64,000 nucleotides of DNA from JARIHD01 sp963815935 (GCA_963815935.1 CAWFIL010000008.1:1-64000); one strand, 5' to 3'; shown: positions 47,142 through 56,338, counted from the first letter of the stretch. Notes: generated by a model from the sequence alone, not told the origin. Numbers and translations: made by a program.

Positions 47142-50100
47142 ATGGCGGACGAAGACGGTAATTCCGAGGGTGGTTACACCCGGCGCGACCCAGATCAGAA
47201 TGCTGGGTATACTCGGCGCGACCCTAATGCGCACGCCGGTTACACCCGGCGTGACAGCGGAGGCGAATATGTCGGGCGGCACCGTGCCGACAATGCAAGC
47301 GCAAGTGGGGGGCTCTATAGACCGTCTGGCGAAAACGTCTACGACGATCAGGGCGGCGGCGGAGATGGGTATACTCGGCGTCTAGGCCCAAATCATGATG
47401 GTTACACCCGGCGCGACAGTCGTAGTAAAAGAGACCTAAAAAATGCCGAAGAGGGCGCGACTGGTGGGTCGCGTGCTAAAGCGCTAGCCGCAAATGGGCT
47501 ATCGGGACTGCTGAACTCCGAAAAGCAGGGAGCTGGTAGTGCTGACAGTCCATTCAACTACAAACCAACTGGAGCAAAATTTGGGAATGCTCGCGGGTTC
47601 CTGAAAAAGCATCGAAAGAAAGTTGTGGCCGGGAGCCTAGCTGGCATAGGGTTTCTGCCCTTACTAGCACTACTTGTTTTTCTGATAGGAGCCCTCAAGA
47701 TACCTCACTTTGTCGAGAATGTTGCCGCATGGCGTTTTGCTAAAATAACCCGACAGTACCGCCTGAGTATGAACAACGTCATGGGCGAAAAAAATGCCAT
47801 AGACACACTTGAGGACGGCGACGCGGTCAAGGCTAAGGCCAAGTATGGTAAATACGCCATTTTTGATAAGGTAAATCGCCTGCGGCCCAACCGCGTTATA
47901 CAGAGTCTTCAGACAAATGATCGCATTCAATATAACTACAAGGAGACGCTCTTTGGGCGGCAAAAGCTGGTATCCATTACTTTGGCTCCAGGGGAGAATC
48001 TAGGCAACAAGATGACCGTCAAGGTGCCGTCGGGGAAATTCGGACTAGATAGGATAATACATCCAATCAGAACCCTTGACCAATATAAGACGATCAGCGA
48101 GGCTCTCGATGCGGCAATGAAGGCCCACGATCCAAAGATCCCGCTAGTAACACGTACGCTCGCCACCAGACTTGTACTCCAGGAAGCGGGCGCCAGCCTA
48201 AAGGGGATGGCAGCCAGTAAATACCTGGGCAGCAACAACCAAACTGCAGAGCTAAATAAGATATATAGCGACCTGACGGCAAACGCCACCAAGTATAACG
48301 CCCTTGTACAGCAATACACTGAGCTAGCCAGTAAATATAACGACATATACAAGCAGCATGCAGACGTATATAACGAGTGGCAACCACTCTACAAGGAATA
48401 CCAGGCCGCACAAGCACAATGGACCTCCGTCTACGGACAACTGCAGTCAATATCCGGATCTCCGAGTGAAGACCTGCTTCGGGAGGTTGCAGATGCCGCC
48501 GAAAAGCTAGACGTCGTGAGTAACGACTTCCAGGCAAAGAGTGCCGTCCTAAAAGACTTCCTTGGACAACTGAAGGGTATTCGCGACCAGATGAGTGGCA
48601 TCAAAGCCGAGCTTCACGCGCTATACAGTGAACGCGTAACTCTGACCGAAAAGTACTCAGCCAATGGCGGCACGCTTAGTGATACTGATGCAAAAGTAGC
48701 CATCGAACAAGAGACGTATGAAAAGGCACACCGCGCCGGAGGAGTAGGGGGTCTCTCGCAGGAAAACAGTCGCAAGATTGCCCAGGATGCAGCGGACGCA
48801 GAAGACGCCGCAGTAAAAGACAAAGCCCAAATGACCGATCTCGTTAATAAGGGGCTCGACGTTCCAGACTCTGTTAATAATGTAATCGAAAAAGGTTTGA
48901 ACGCCGGCACTTTGAGCAAGCTCGCCGATACCGTGGTAGGCGCCATTAACCCCGTTTACGACATAGCCCTGCCGGTATGTATGGCCTATGATGGGTCAAA
49001 GATCACCAAGGACGGCGTTGACGCTCAGCATGACTCGAAAGTAAGCGAAGCGGCATATGTACTCTCGACTGGCGATCAGCAGAAAAACGGAAATGACTTT
49101 ACTACGGTTATGGCAGGCGCCATGAACTGGAAGTTGGGCAACATTCAAGAGTCAAACGCCATTAGGCGCGTAAGTGGCAAGCCGGTAGACACATTAGCGG
49201 GTACCGGGGGACAACGAACTACGCTTGGCACATACGGAGAATACACGATCTTTGACGTATTTCACCTGAGCTCACTCAATGGCGTTGCGGATAGTCTTTG
49301 CCCGACTCTAACGAATTTCTGGGTGGGCCTGGGAATTGGCGTAGGTAACTTGGTTATAACCGGTGTTCTGTCATTCTTCACGGGCGGCGGTGCGGCTGCG
49401 GGTGAAGTTACGGCTACGCAGGCAGCCGAAAAGGCAGCCGAAGAAGGGCTGACGCAGGCAGCCAAAAGGCTTATTACAACCGCTACCAAAAAGACACTCA
49501 AATCATTTGGAGCGGGAGGACGCTTTGCAAAACAGTTTATTAAAGACGGCGTAAAATATGGCAGTGCCGCTGCGGCTGCAACCATAATTGCGTCTATGAT
49601 CGTAAATCATGCGGCGGGATTGGATAGTAGCGGGCTAGAGAAAGATGTGGCATTTACCGATAACGTCGACGATGGGGCCGAACAGCTCTCGGGAGATATG
49701 GGCAGAGCAAACTTTTACGCCAGACCGCTCAACAATGCCGAGGTTGCTCAAAGCCATGTGGCCGACCAGGCCGAGCTGGCTTACAACCTACAGCACGAGA
49801 GCTCGTTCGAGCGTTACCTGGCCCTGGAGAACCCCAACTCACTGGTATCACGTATGGCAATCACTACCGGATCATTACTCGATAGAAGCATGTTTGCGTC
49901 GCTCTTGAATAGCTTGGCGTCGTTATTCAACCCAGTCGGTCTTAGCAGCAAGTTGTTTGCAGGCCTAAATTCGACCACCACATTAGCGGCAGCGAACGAA
50001 GATACGCAAGATTACGGGAATGTCGTCTGGGGTTATAGCGCTGCTGAACAGCAGCTTATGCAACAGGATAGCTACGCCTCGCCCAGCGAGAACTCATATG

Positions 50101-50906
50101 TTCTTGACCAAAGTGGCAAAGAGAGTGAAATCGAGAGCAAATATTCGAAGTGCTACTCTGATTCGATCGGTACACTGCTATCAAACGGCGATATTCAGCG
50201 CAGCGACAGTCAGGGTGGCAATGTAAAAGACACTGGTGATTGCTCTCCGCAAAATCTCGGCCCCAATAACCCAACCTACGGTGACCTCGTTTTCCGCTGG
50301 AGGCTCAAGCACAACTATGAAAATACCACCGACACACTATTGGGCGTTCAAGATCCTGGATCGAGCAGTGCAACTGCGGCGACTTCCGGAAACATTCCAA
50401 GCGGTACAGCGCAAGAACTAGCAACCAAGATTATCAACAGCAATACCATTACGTTCCAAACTCCGGCCGAAAAAACAGCCATGCAACACATTGCGGACAC
50501 TGGGAGGGCAAACGACTGCGGCGCACCTAGCGTTTCACCCATCCTCCTTGGCGTAATATTAGCGATATCCGACAAATACAAAATTGTTGTGGGAGTCCTC
50601 GACGATGGGCACAGCTGTGACGGCGGCTTCCACCCCAAGGGGATGGCCGCCGACATAAATGGCATCAATCCATTGGCGGGCGGGTCTGGCGGAACAGGTA
50701 ACTTTATTACACAAGCCGACTACAACTCAAACACCCTCCTAAAGCAAGCCTACGGTGACATTGGTGACCTATTGGCCGAAGCCGGAGGCGGTGGCATGGG
50801 ACAGATTGGCTGCTTTAGTAGCAACAACATTCCAACAAAAAATGCTAAGGTGACATATTTTGATGACACTTGCAACCACTTGCACGTAGATGTAGGACAC
50901 AGGTAG
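47142..50906 (+). CDS. large T4SS membrane protein with GYTRR repeats and C-terminal peptidase M15-like domain
   Basis: A 1254-residue protein. Residues 1-95 contain five GYTRR repeats (11-15, 22-26, 33-37, 76-80, 87-91). A membrane helix follows basic residues at about 161-185. The middle is a long extracytoplasmic coiled coil (~390-560) and further hydrophobic segments (LGIGVGNLVITGVLSFFTGGG and AAAAATIIASMIV). The last ~170 residues resemble zinc peptidases of family M15 (D-Ala-D-Ala type): His1164-x6-Asp1171 in FHPKGMAADING and HLH (1246, 1248) in CNHLHVDVG. It could cut wall peptides as the channel crosses peptidoglycan. The gene is followed directly by another wall hydrolase. Confidence 0.72.
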   Translation: MADEDGNSEGGYTRRDPDQNAGYTRRDPNAHAGYTRRDSGGEYVGRHRADNASASGGLYRPSGENVYDDQGGGGDGYTRRLGPNHDGYTRRDSRSKRDLKNAEEGATGGSRAKALAANGLSGLLNSEKQGAGSADSPFNYKPTGAKFGNARGFLKKHRKKVVAGSLAGIGFLPLLALLVFLIGALKIPHFVENVAAWRFAKITRQYRLSMNNVMGEKNAIDTLEDGDAVKAKAKYGKYAIFDKVNRLRPNRVIQSLQTNDRIQYNYKETLFGRQKLVSITLAPGENLGNKMTVKVPSGKFGLDRIIHPIRTLDQYKTISEALDAAMKAHDPKIPLVTRTLATRLVLQEAGASLKGMAASKYLGSNNQTAELNKIYSDLTANATKYNALVQQYTELASKYNDIYKQHADVYNEWQPLYKEYQAAQAQWTSVYGQLQSISGSPSEDLLREVADAAEKLDVVSNDFQAKSAVLKDFLGQLKGIRDQMSGIKAELHALYSERVTLTEKYSANGGTLSDTDAKVAIEQETYEKAHRAGGVGGLSQENSRKIAQDAADAEDAAVKDKAQMTDLVNKGLDVPDSVNNVIEKGLNAGTLSKLADTVVGAINPVYDIALPVCMAYDGSKITKDGVDAQHDSKVSEAAYVLSTGDQQKNGNDFTTVMAGAMNWKLGNIQESNAIRRVSGKPVDTLAGTGGQRTTLGTYGEYTIFDVFHLSSLNGVADSLCPTLTNFWVGLGIGVGNLVITGVLSFFTGGGAAAGEVTATQAAEKAAEEGLTQAAKRLITTATKKTLKSFGAGGRFAKQFIKDGVKYGSAAAAATIIASMIVNHAAGLDSSGLEKDVAFTDNVDDGAEQLSGDMGRANFYARPLNNAEVAQSHVADQAELAYNLQHESSFERYLALENPNSLVSRMAITTGSLLDRSMFASLLNSLASLFNPVGLSSKLFAGLNSTTTLAAANEDTQDYGNVVWGYSAAEQQLMQQDSYASPSENSYVLDQSGKESEIESKYSKCYSDSIGTLLSNGDIQRSDSQGGNVKDTGDCSPQNLGPNNPTYGDLVFRWRLKHNYENTTDTLLGVQDPGSSSATAATSGNIPSGTAQELATKIINSNTITFQTPAEKTAMQHIADTGRANDCGAPSVSPILLGVILAISDKYKIVVGVLDDGHSCDGGFHPKGMAADINGINPLAGGSGGTGNFITQADYNSNTLLKQAYGDIGDLLAEAGGGGMGQIGCFSSNNIPTKNAKVTYFDDTCNHLHVDVGHR

Positions 50907-52238
50907 ATGAAACGTATTCGTAAACAGCTACTACTTCAACTACAGCGCGCAACACTTCTGATAAGCTGCATCCTCATAACCAATGTTAGCGGTACGGCGT
51001 TTGCTCAAAGCGGCATTACACAGCAGGATGTCACCGACATCAACGCCACAACCCCTTGGTACGACAAAAACTTTACCGACTGTGGGTCGACGGGCGGCGC
51101 AACGTCACCTGGCGCAGCCGTCAGCGCTACAAAAGAGCAAGCCGATAACGCCAAGATCGTCATGGGTATCGCTAAGACCTACAACCTAGGAGAGAAGGGC
51201 GCTTTGATTGGATTAATGACCGCCTTGGCAGAGTCAAATCTTCGTAACTACGCCAACTCAGGCGTGCCCATCTCGCAGCAGAATCCTGATTGGCTCGCAC
51301 TTTCCGAACCGCGACCGCTCGGTAACGACCACGATTCGGTTGGCATTATGCAGCAACGCGTCGGCTCCGGCTGGAGTACATATGGTAGTGGGACAACCCA
51401 GGACATTGTTTGGCAGCTCATGACGCCAGCATACGCAGCACAAGCATTCTTCGGCACACCAAAAGGCGCCCAGCTACCAGCTAGCCTCAAGAACCCAAGC
51501 GCACTCAAAAAAGGGCTACAAAACCTGTCGTCGGATTGGACCACTATGGATCCCGGCGCAGCCGCACAAGCGGTCCAGATATCCCAATTTCCTGACGCCT
51601 ACAACAAGAAGAAAAGCCAGGCACAGGGGCTACTGGACAAGTACTGGGCAGATGCACCAGCCATACCATTGCCAATATCAATTACCGGCGGGCAGAGCGG
51701 TAGCGGTGGTACTACCTCGAGCAGCGGCTGTACCTCTTCATTTGATGGCGGCACTTTAACCCAGACAATCCTGGCCTATGCCTGGCCAGACTACCACCCA
51801 GCACCATATTTCACCATGAAGCCGCAGTACGACGCTGCGGTCAAAGCAGCCGAGGCTAAGGGTGTATACGTCGGTGGTGGACCGCACCCGGGAATTGACT
51901 GCGGTGGCTACATGACCTTACTGATGCGGAATTCTAACACTGACCCCACCTATAATAGCTACAACAGCAACGTGGTTGGGCAGAAGAAGTATCTAGACGA
52001 ACATCCCGACCGCTACATGAAAGTGCCTGGCGTAACTGGCACAGGTCAGCTCAAATTAGGCGATATCTTCATCAACAATGACATGAGCCACACCTATATG
52101 TTTGTTGGCAGTATTCCAGGGTTCAATGGCAACTCCACGAGCGCTTCATTCTCAACCTCTGGTGCAAGCTGGCGTACGCCAATGGCAAGCCAAGCGTACG
52201 ACTTTACTGGTGCCACTTGGTACAGGCTAAAACAATAG
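50907..52238 (+). CDS. secreted peptidoglycan hydrolase: transglycosylase-like plus NlpC/P60-like domains
   Basis: A 443-residue protein with a signal peptide (about residues 1-33, ending SGTAFA). Residues ~75-245 resemble lytic transglycosylase/lysozyme-like folds with Glu109 in LMTALAESNLRN and DSVGIMQQ, the Glu and GxMQ pattern. After a Gly/Ser linker residues ~285-443 look like NlpC/P60: Cys332 in GIDCGGYMTLLM and His395 in NDMSHTYMFV. Such VirB1-type enzymes open the wall for a T4SS. Its start abuts the stop of the 1254-aa gene, so the two are coupled. Confidence 0.8.
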   Translation: MKRIRKQLLLQLQRATLLISCILITNVSGTAFAQSGITQQDVTDINATTPWYDKNFTDCGSTGGATSPGAAVSATKEQADNAKIVMGIAKTYNLGEKGALIGLMTALAESNLRNYANSGVPISQQNPDWLALSEPRPLGNDHDSVGIMQQRVGSGWSTYGSGTTQDIVWQLMTPAYAAQAFFGTPKGAQLPASLKNPSALKKGLQNLSSDWTTMDPGAAAQAVQISQFPDAYNKKKSQAQGLLDKYWADAPAIPLPISITGGQSGSGGTTSSSGCTSSFDGGTLTQTILAYAWPDYHPAPYFTMKPQYDAAVKAAEAKGVYVGGGPHPGIDCGGYMTLLMRNSNTDPTYNSYNSNVVGQKKYLDEHPDRYMKVPGVTGTGQLKLGDIFINNDMSHTYMFVGSIPGFNGNSTSASFSTSGASWRTPMASQAYDFTGATWYRLKQ

Positions 52239-52246
52239 GAGAAATT

Positions 52247-52900
52247 ATGCTACGGAATAAAAAAATACTTGTCGCTCTTGTTGTGGTAGCCTTCGCTGCC
52301 CTGATGCTAGTACTTGCTTTGTTATCACCCTCAAATAACATAAATAACATCCATATTAAGGTAGTGGTGTCGCCGAGCGACTCGTTATTCTACGTCGACG
52401 GCAAACAGGCAAAAGCCGGGACTGTTGCGCTAAAAAAAGATAGCAAGCACACCTTGAAGGCAACACATCAGTATTTTGCCGACGTCTCTACTGTCATTGA
52501 CCCAGCCACGTACGACACCACAAAGACCGTCTACTTATCTCCAAGCCCAAACTCCCAGGCCGCGGTAAACTGGCTTTTACAGAACCCCGAAGCCCAGAGC
52601 CAACGTGAGTCGGCGGCCGGAGCCCAAGCCGAAGACGCCCAGGCTGCACTCCGCAAAAAGTATCCATTCATCGACAGCCTGCCGTACGAATCGATCGACT
52701 ACAAAGTCGACTACACCCCAAAGACCAACGGCGACGTACAATTTAACGTAAGCCTCTTTATGCCACCGGCCGTACAGCCCGGCACCACCGAATACGACCA
52801 ACAGTACCAGCAATTCAAGAGTGAGGCGGATATCTACCTACAATCAAATAACGTAGACCCTACTAAGGCCGACGTTACGTACGCTGCGGCAGCAAACTAG
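52247..52900 (+). CDS. PEGA-like-domain membrane protein (paralogue A)
   Basis: A 217-residue protein with one N-terminal helix (residues ~7-27) and an extracytoplasmic domain resembling PEGA: VVVSPSDSLFYVDGKQAKAGTVALKKDSKHTLKA. The C-terminal half is YKVDYTPKTNGDVQFNVSLFMP with an EYDQQYQQFKSEADIYL helix. It is the last gene of the plus-strand secretion operon (AGGAGAAATT ribosome binding site) and a clear paralogue of 54152-54820. Its 3' end overlaps the convergent recF by 26 bases. Confidence 0.7.
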   Translation: MLRNKKILVALVVVAFAALMLVLALLSPSNNINNIHIKVVVSPSDSLFYVDGKQAKAGTVALKKDSKHTLKATHQYFADVSTVIDPATYDTTKTVYLSPSPNSQAAVNWLLQNPEAQSQRESAAGAQAEDAQAALRKKYPFIDSLPYESIDYKVDYTPKTNGDVQFNVSLFMPPAVQPGTTEYDQQYQQFKSEADIYLQSNNVDPTKADVTYAAAAN

Positions 52901-53945
52901 ACAGATCGATACGGTTGCCGACTGCAAAGTGCTTGGCAACCACGTCAGCGTCGGTGGTAGTAATAAATGTTTGGTAGTTGGCCACAAATTGTGTCAGTGC
53001 CTGCCTGCGGACGGTGTCTAACTCACTGAACACGTCATCGAGCAGCATGATCGGCTTCATAGCCCTAGCTTCTTCTAACAGATGTAGCTCCATAACTTTG
53101 AGCGCTAATACCAGTGTGCGTGTTTCGCCGCGTGAAGCGGTCTCGGAAGCCTCATGGCCGTCGATCAATACCTTTAGGTCGTCACGGTGCGGACCAGACG
53201 CCGTATACCCACGCAGAACATCGAGCTCGAGATTTGATTCTAGCTTATGGAGTAGGGCAGTCTCATAATTTTCTATAGGAAATTGGGTAACATACGAGAG
53301 CCCTATCTCGTTGCTGCGCCCAGAAAGTAAGCCATATAAATCATTTGCCCGCGTAGCAAATCCCTCGACAAGCGCATGCCGCTCACGAGCCAGCTTGCCG
53401 CCCAACTCGCTAAGACGCACATTCCACACAAAGAGCTGCTCCTGCAGGCCGCGTGGGTTCTTTTTGAGCAGACTATTACGCTGAGCTAAAACACGGCGGT
53501 AGTGACTGCGTACGGCGCCGTAGCCAGGGTCGGACTGCTCTATGAGGTCGTCCAGAAAACTCCGGCGCAACTCCGGCGAGCCGCTCAGTAGCAACAGATG
53601 ATTAGGCTCGAATAGTACCACCGGCAACGTCCGCGATTGGTGCAAGCGAGCTAAGGGCTGTTCATCGATCTCAAAGCCTTTGCTAAAGGCTGGTTCAGTC
53701 TTGAATTTTACTGTTCGCAGACCAGGGTCGGCAGTGGCATCTATTCGCGCCCAGCTGCTCCCAAACTCAACAAGGTCGGCATCTTTTACTCGGTACGATC
53801 CGCCATGAGCAATAACAAGAATGGCCTCCAATAAGTTAGTCTTACCACTCGCGTTTGGGCCAATAATAATATTTACGCTCGGGTCGATCTGGAAGAAAGC
53901 ATCCCCGTACGAGCGAAAGTGCTGCAACCGGATATCACGTATCAT
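52875..53945 (-). CDS. recF: DNA replication and repair protein RecF
   Basis: A 356-residue SMC-like ATPase loading RecA at gaps. Walker A IIGPNASGKTNLLEAI near residue 30, LFEPNHLLLLSGSPELRRSFLDDLI, signature SRGETRTLVLALKV, and Walker B PIMLLDDVFSELD. Sits in the usual origin block, separated from dnaN by a PEGA-like gene. TAAAAT lies 8 bases before the ATG, suggesting leaderless translation. Confidence 0.95.
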   Translation of the reverse strand: MIRDIRLQHFRSYGDAFFQIDPSVNIIIGPNASGKTNLLEAILVIAHGGSYRVKDADLVEFGSSWARIDATADPGLRTVKFKTEPAFSKGFEIDEQPLARLHQSRTLPVVLFEPNHLLLLSGSPELRRSFLDDLIEQSDPGYGAVRSHYRRVLAQRNSLLKKNPRGLQEQLFVWNVRLSELGGKLARERHALVEGFATRANDLYGLLSGRSNEIGLSYVTQFPIENYETALLHKLESNLELDVLRGYTASGPHRDDLKVLIDGHEASETASRGETRTLVLALKVMELHLLEEARAMKPIMLLDDVFSELDTVRRQALTQFVANYQTFITTTDADVVAKHFAVGNRIDLSSLLPQRT

Positions 53946-53953
53946 GTGTATCT

Positions 53954-53959
53954 ATTTTA
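53954..53959 (-). promoter_or_regulatory. -10 box (TAAAAT) for recF, leaderless
   Basis: Minus-strand TAAAAT with 8 bases to the recF ATG. Confidence 0.4.
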
Positions 53960-53990
53960 TAGGAGTGGCGACAGATATGCGACACCCGTT

Positions 53991-54094
53991 CTAGAGTGTT
54001 TACATGTGTGTGCAAAACGCAAACATGTAAAGATTCTAGGGGGAGGTGGGGAGACAGTGATTGCATGGCTGGTTTGCCATAAATGTATCTCCCC
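53991..54094. other. tandem hairpins between recF and the PEGA-like gene
   Basis: First hairpin: CTAGA...TTTACATGT (53991-54007), 15-base loop, ACATGTAAA...TCTAG (54023-54039). Second: GGGGAGA (54048-54054) pairs with TCTCCCC (54088-54094) and encloses ATGGC/GCCAT (54065-54080). The outer GGGGAGA/TCTCCCC pairing could form a small structured RNA. No U tract follows either. Function unknown. Confidence 0.45.
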
Positions 54095-54151
54095 GTGGAA
54101 TCTGAGTACCGCGTAGGCGGAACCAGACCATCGCACCCCTACAGGTCGCTA

Positions 54152-54820
54152 CTAGCCGTTCTGAGCGGTGTATGTGACGTCGGCCGTAGCCAAGTCGACA
54201 CCCCTCGAACGCAAGTATGCATCCGCTTCGTCCTTGTACTGCTTGTACTGCTTGTTGTATTCGGCCGTGCCGGACTGTACAGCGCTGGGCATGTTGATCG
54301 TAACTTGGTACTGCACGCGACCATCGCCCACAGTGCTGTAGTCGACACGGAAGTCGATTGCATCATAGGGCAGGCCCTGGACGTTCGACTGCGGACTATG
54401 CATGTTCGACTGCGACTGGTTGTCGCGGTCGGCACCGGCACCTTCGCGTTCGCGCTGGGCATCCGGGTGGCTCATGAGCCAGTCGATTGCCTCCGGCGTG
54501 GTCGGGCTCGGCAGCAGGTAGACAGTCTTCGTGACATCGTAGGTGGTCGGGTCGACGGTAACGGTAGCATCCGAGAAGAAGTGCAGCTTCGCAACAAGTG
54601 CGTGCTTGTGCCCCTTCGTAAGAGATACCGTACCGTTAGTCGTCTTGGTCTCGTTGCCGTCAACGTAGAGCGTCGCCTGGCTGGGCGCCACTACCACCTT
54701 GACCTGGACACTGCCTTCGCCGCCAGAGTTCCAACGGATAAACAGGCCACCAACGATCAGCAGCAGCCCAATCGACGCCGCAACGGCGTAGATGAAACGG
54801 CGGCTCCGTGGCATCGACAT
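54152..54820 (-). CDS. PEGA-like-domain membrane protein (paralogue B)
   Basis: A 222-residue paralogue of 52247-52900 with the same plan: basic start, one helix (FIYAVAASIGLLLIVGGLFI), a PEGA-like domain (VKVVVAPSQATLYVDGNETKTTNGTVSLTKGHKHALVA), a SPTTPEAIDWLMSHPDAQ stretch matching SPNSQAAVNWLLQNPEAQ of its relative, and the C-terminal DYSTVGDGRVQYQVTINMPSAVQSGTAEYNKQYKQYKDEADAYL. Located inside the recF-dnaN block. Binding partner unknown. Confidence 0.7.
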   Translation of the reverse strand: MSMPRSRRFIYAVAASIGLLLIVGGLFIRWNSGGEGSVQVKVVVAPSQATLYVDGNETKTTNGTVSLTKGHKHALVAKLHFFSDATVTVDPTTYDVTKTVYLLPSPTTPEAIDWLMSHPDAQREREGAGADRDNQSQSNMHSPQSNVQGLPYDAIDFRVDYSTVGDGRVQYQVTINMPSAVQSGTAEYNKQYKQYKDEADAYLRSRGVDLATADVTYTAQNG

Positions 54821-54979
54821 GATGGTCGACCTACTTCCTAATCTAGTGGGGACACGGGTAATGCCATAGAACGAGGGCGAATTGTAGGAGGGCGAGCAGT
54901 AATAGGGAGTAAACTCTCATCTGCTGATATATATTATATCATATAATTACTGAGTGTGCCAGGTTTAGCAGCTCCTGGT

Positions 54980-56071
54980 TTACGACTTGAGTGGCATGAT
55001 TATGTGCGTGTAGTCATTGGTTGCTGGGTCACGAATAACTGTAGGTTCTAGCTTTCCGTTGAAAGAGAAGGTAACATCATCACCGCTCAAAGCATGTAGC
55101 GCGTCCAAAAGGTATCGAGAGTTTAGGGTGATCGTACCACTGCCTGTAACCTTCGCATCTGCAGTGGCTGTATTTTCACCGAGCTGAGAGGCAACCGAGC
55201 GGATACTCAGATTCTGCGTGGTCTCGTCGACATTTATAGTGATACTGCCGGCGCTCTCGCGGGCAAAAAGACTAGAAACCTTGGTTACATTCAGTAGATC
55301 GGCACGCTTGAGGTTGGCAGTAACAGCAAACGACTGCGGTATTAGCTTGCGATAATCCGGGTATTTACCTTCGATCAGGCGAGCGACCAGCTCTACATCA
55401 CCAACATGAAACAAGATTTGCTGTTCATCACTCGTTACCTCTACGTCGCCCTCGTAGTCGCCCAGGATGCGAAGCAAGTCCTGCATAGCCGAGCTCGGCA
55501 CCAGCAGCTCAATCTCTTCTGCATTCTCGCTCAGCTCCTTTTCTGCCAAACGGTAACTGTCGGTGGCCGCCATATAGAGCCTACCCTCAAATGTATGCAC
55601 CAGAACACCCGTTAGTACTGGTCGCGCCTCATCTGATGAGGCAGCCACAACCACCTGCTGAAGGCTTTTCTTTAGCAACGATCCGGACACCGTCCAGCTT
55701 TTACCATTCTCGATAGCAGGCATAACAGGGAACTCTTCTGCGGATACGCCATTAATTACAGACTGGTATTGATCGGTGGCAATATTCAACTTGTACTCAT
55801 CGAGGTCTAGATCGATTACACCTGCAGGCAAGCTACTCACAAAGTCTTGCATAAGGCGGGCGGGGACAGTAATAGCACCTTCGTCTGATACTTTAGCTCC
55901 AATATAGTGCGTAATGGCAATGTCAAGATTGGTGGCAGCAATGCTGAGTCGGTTATTTACCGTCCTAATGAGGACGTTAGCTAAGACGGGGAGTGTACCG
56001 CGCGTATTGGCGACACGAGCTACCGTACCGAGTGCTTTGTTTAGGTTTTCCTGGGTTACCTGCAGTTTCAT
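54980..56071 (-). CDS. dnaN: DNA polymerase III beta sliding clamp
   Basis: A 363-residue clamp of three repeated domains. Landmarks: MKLQVTQENLNKALGTVARVANTRGTLPVLANVLI, SSDEARPVLTGVLVH, ATDSYRLAEKEL, VDLP-like LVPSSAMQDLLRIL and the C-terminal NDYTHIIMPLKS. It tethers polymerase to DNA. AGGAGAACTC ribosome binding site. Located between recF and dnaA in the origin block. Confidence 0.97.
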   Translation of the reverse strand: MKLQVTQENLNKALGTVARVANTRGTLPVLANVLIRTVNNRLSIAATNLDIAITHYIGAKVSDEGAITVPARLMQDFVSSLPAGVIDLDLDEYKLNIATDQYQSVINGVSAEEFPVMPAIENGKSWTVSGSLLKKSLQQVVVAASSDEARPVLTGVLVHTFEGRLYMAATDSYRLAEKELSENAEEIELLVPSSAMQDLLRILGDYEGDVEVTSDEQQILFHVGDVELVARLIEGKYPDYRKLIPQSFAVTANLKRADLLNVTKVSSLFARESAGSITINVDETTQNLSIRSVASQLGENTATADAKVTGSGTITLNSRYLLDALHALSGDDVTFSFNGKLEPTVIRDPATNDYTHIIMPLKS

Positions 56072-56338
56072 GAGTTCTCCTACTATATTACTAATTAGTT
56101 ATTTATATATTTAGTAGTGCTAGTTATAGGGGGTGTGTATAGCGTGGAAAACATGCCCCCTACCGAATATATAACTACCTCTTTGATGGTGGAAAAGTGG
56201 TGGGTATGACGCTGCGTATAAACCGTGGAAAGGTATGACTTCTGCGCAGGGGTATGTAGTTGGCGGAGGAGGGCTGCGCACAATATGTGTTCATGTCCAC
56301 GGCTTTTTAACATGCTTTGCACCGGTTGTGCACAGGCA
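56072..56338. other. dnaN-dnaA intergenic region with DnaA-box-like sequences
   Basis: A 267-base gene-free spacer containing CGTGGAAAA (56143-56151) and GGTGGAAAA (56188-56196), both one or two changes from the reverse of TTTTCCACA. It may contribute to origin function or to dnaN control. Confidence 0.4.

Noticed and set aside
47142..47420. DNA-level tandem repeat in the GYTRR region
   Set aside because: The repeats differ in codons and spacing, so this is a protein-level repeat.
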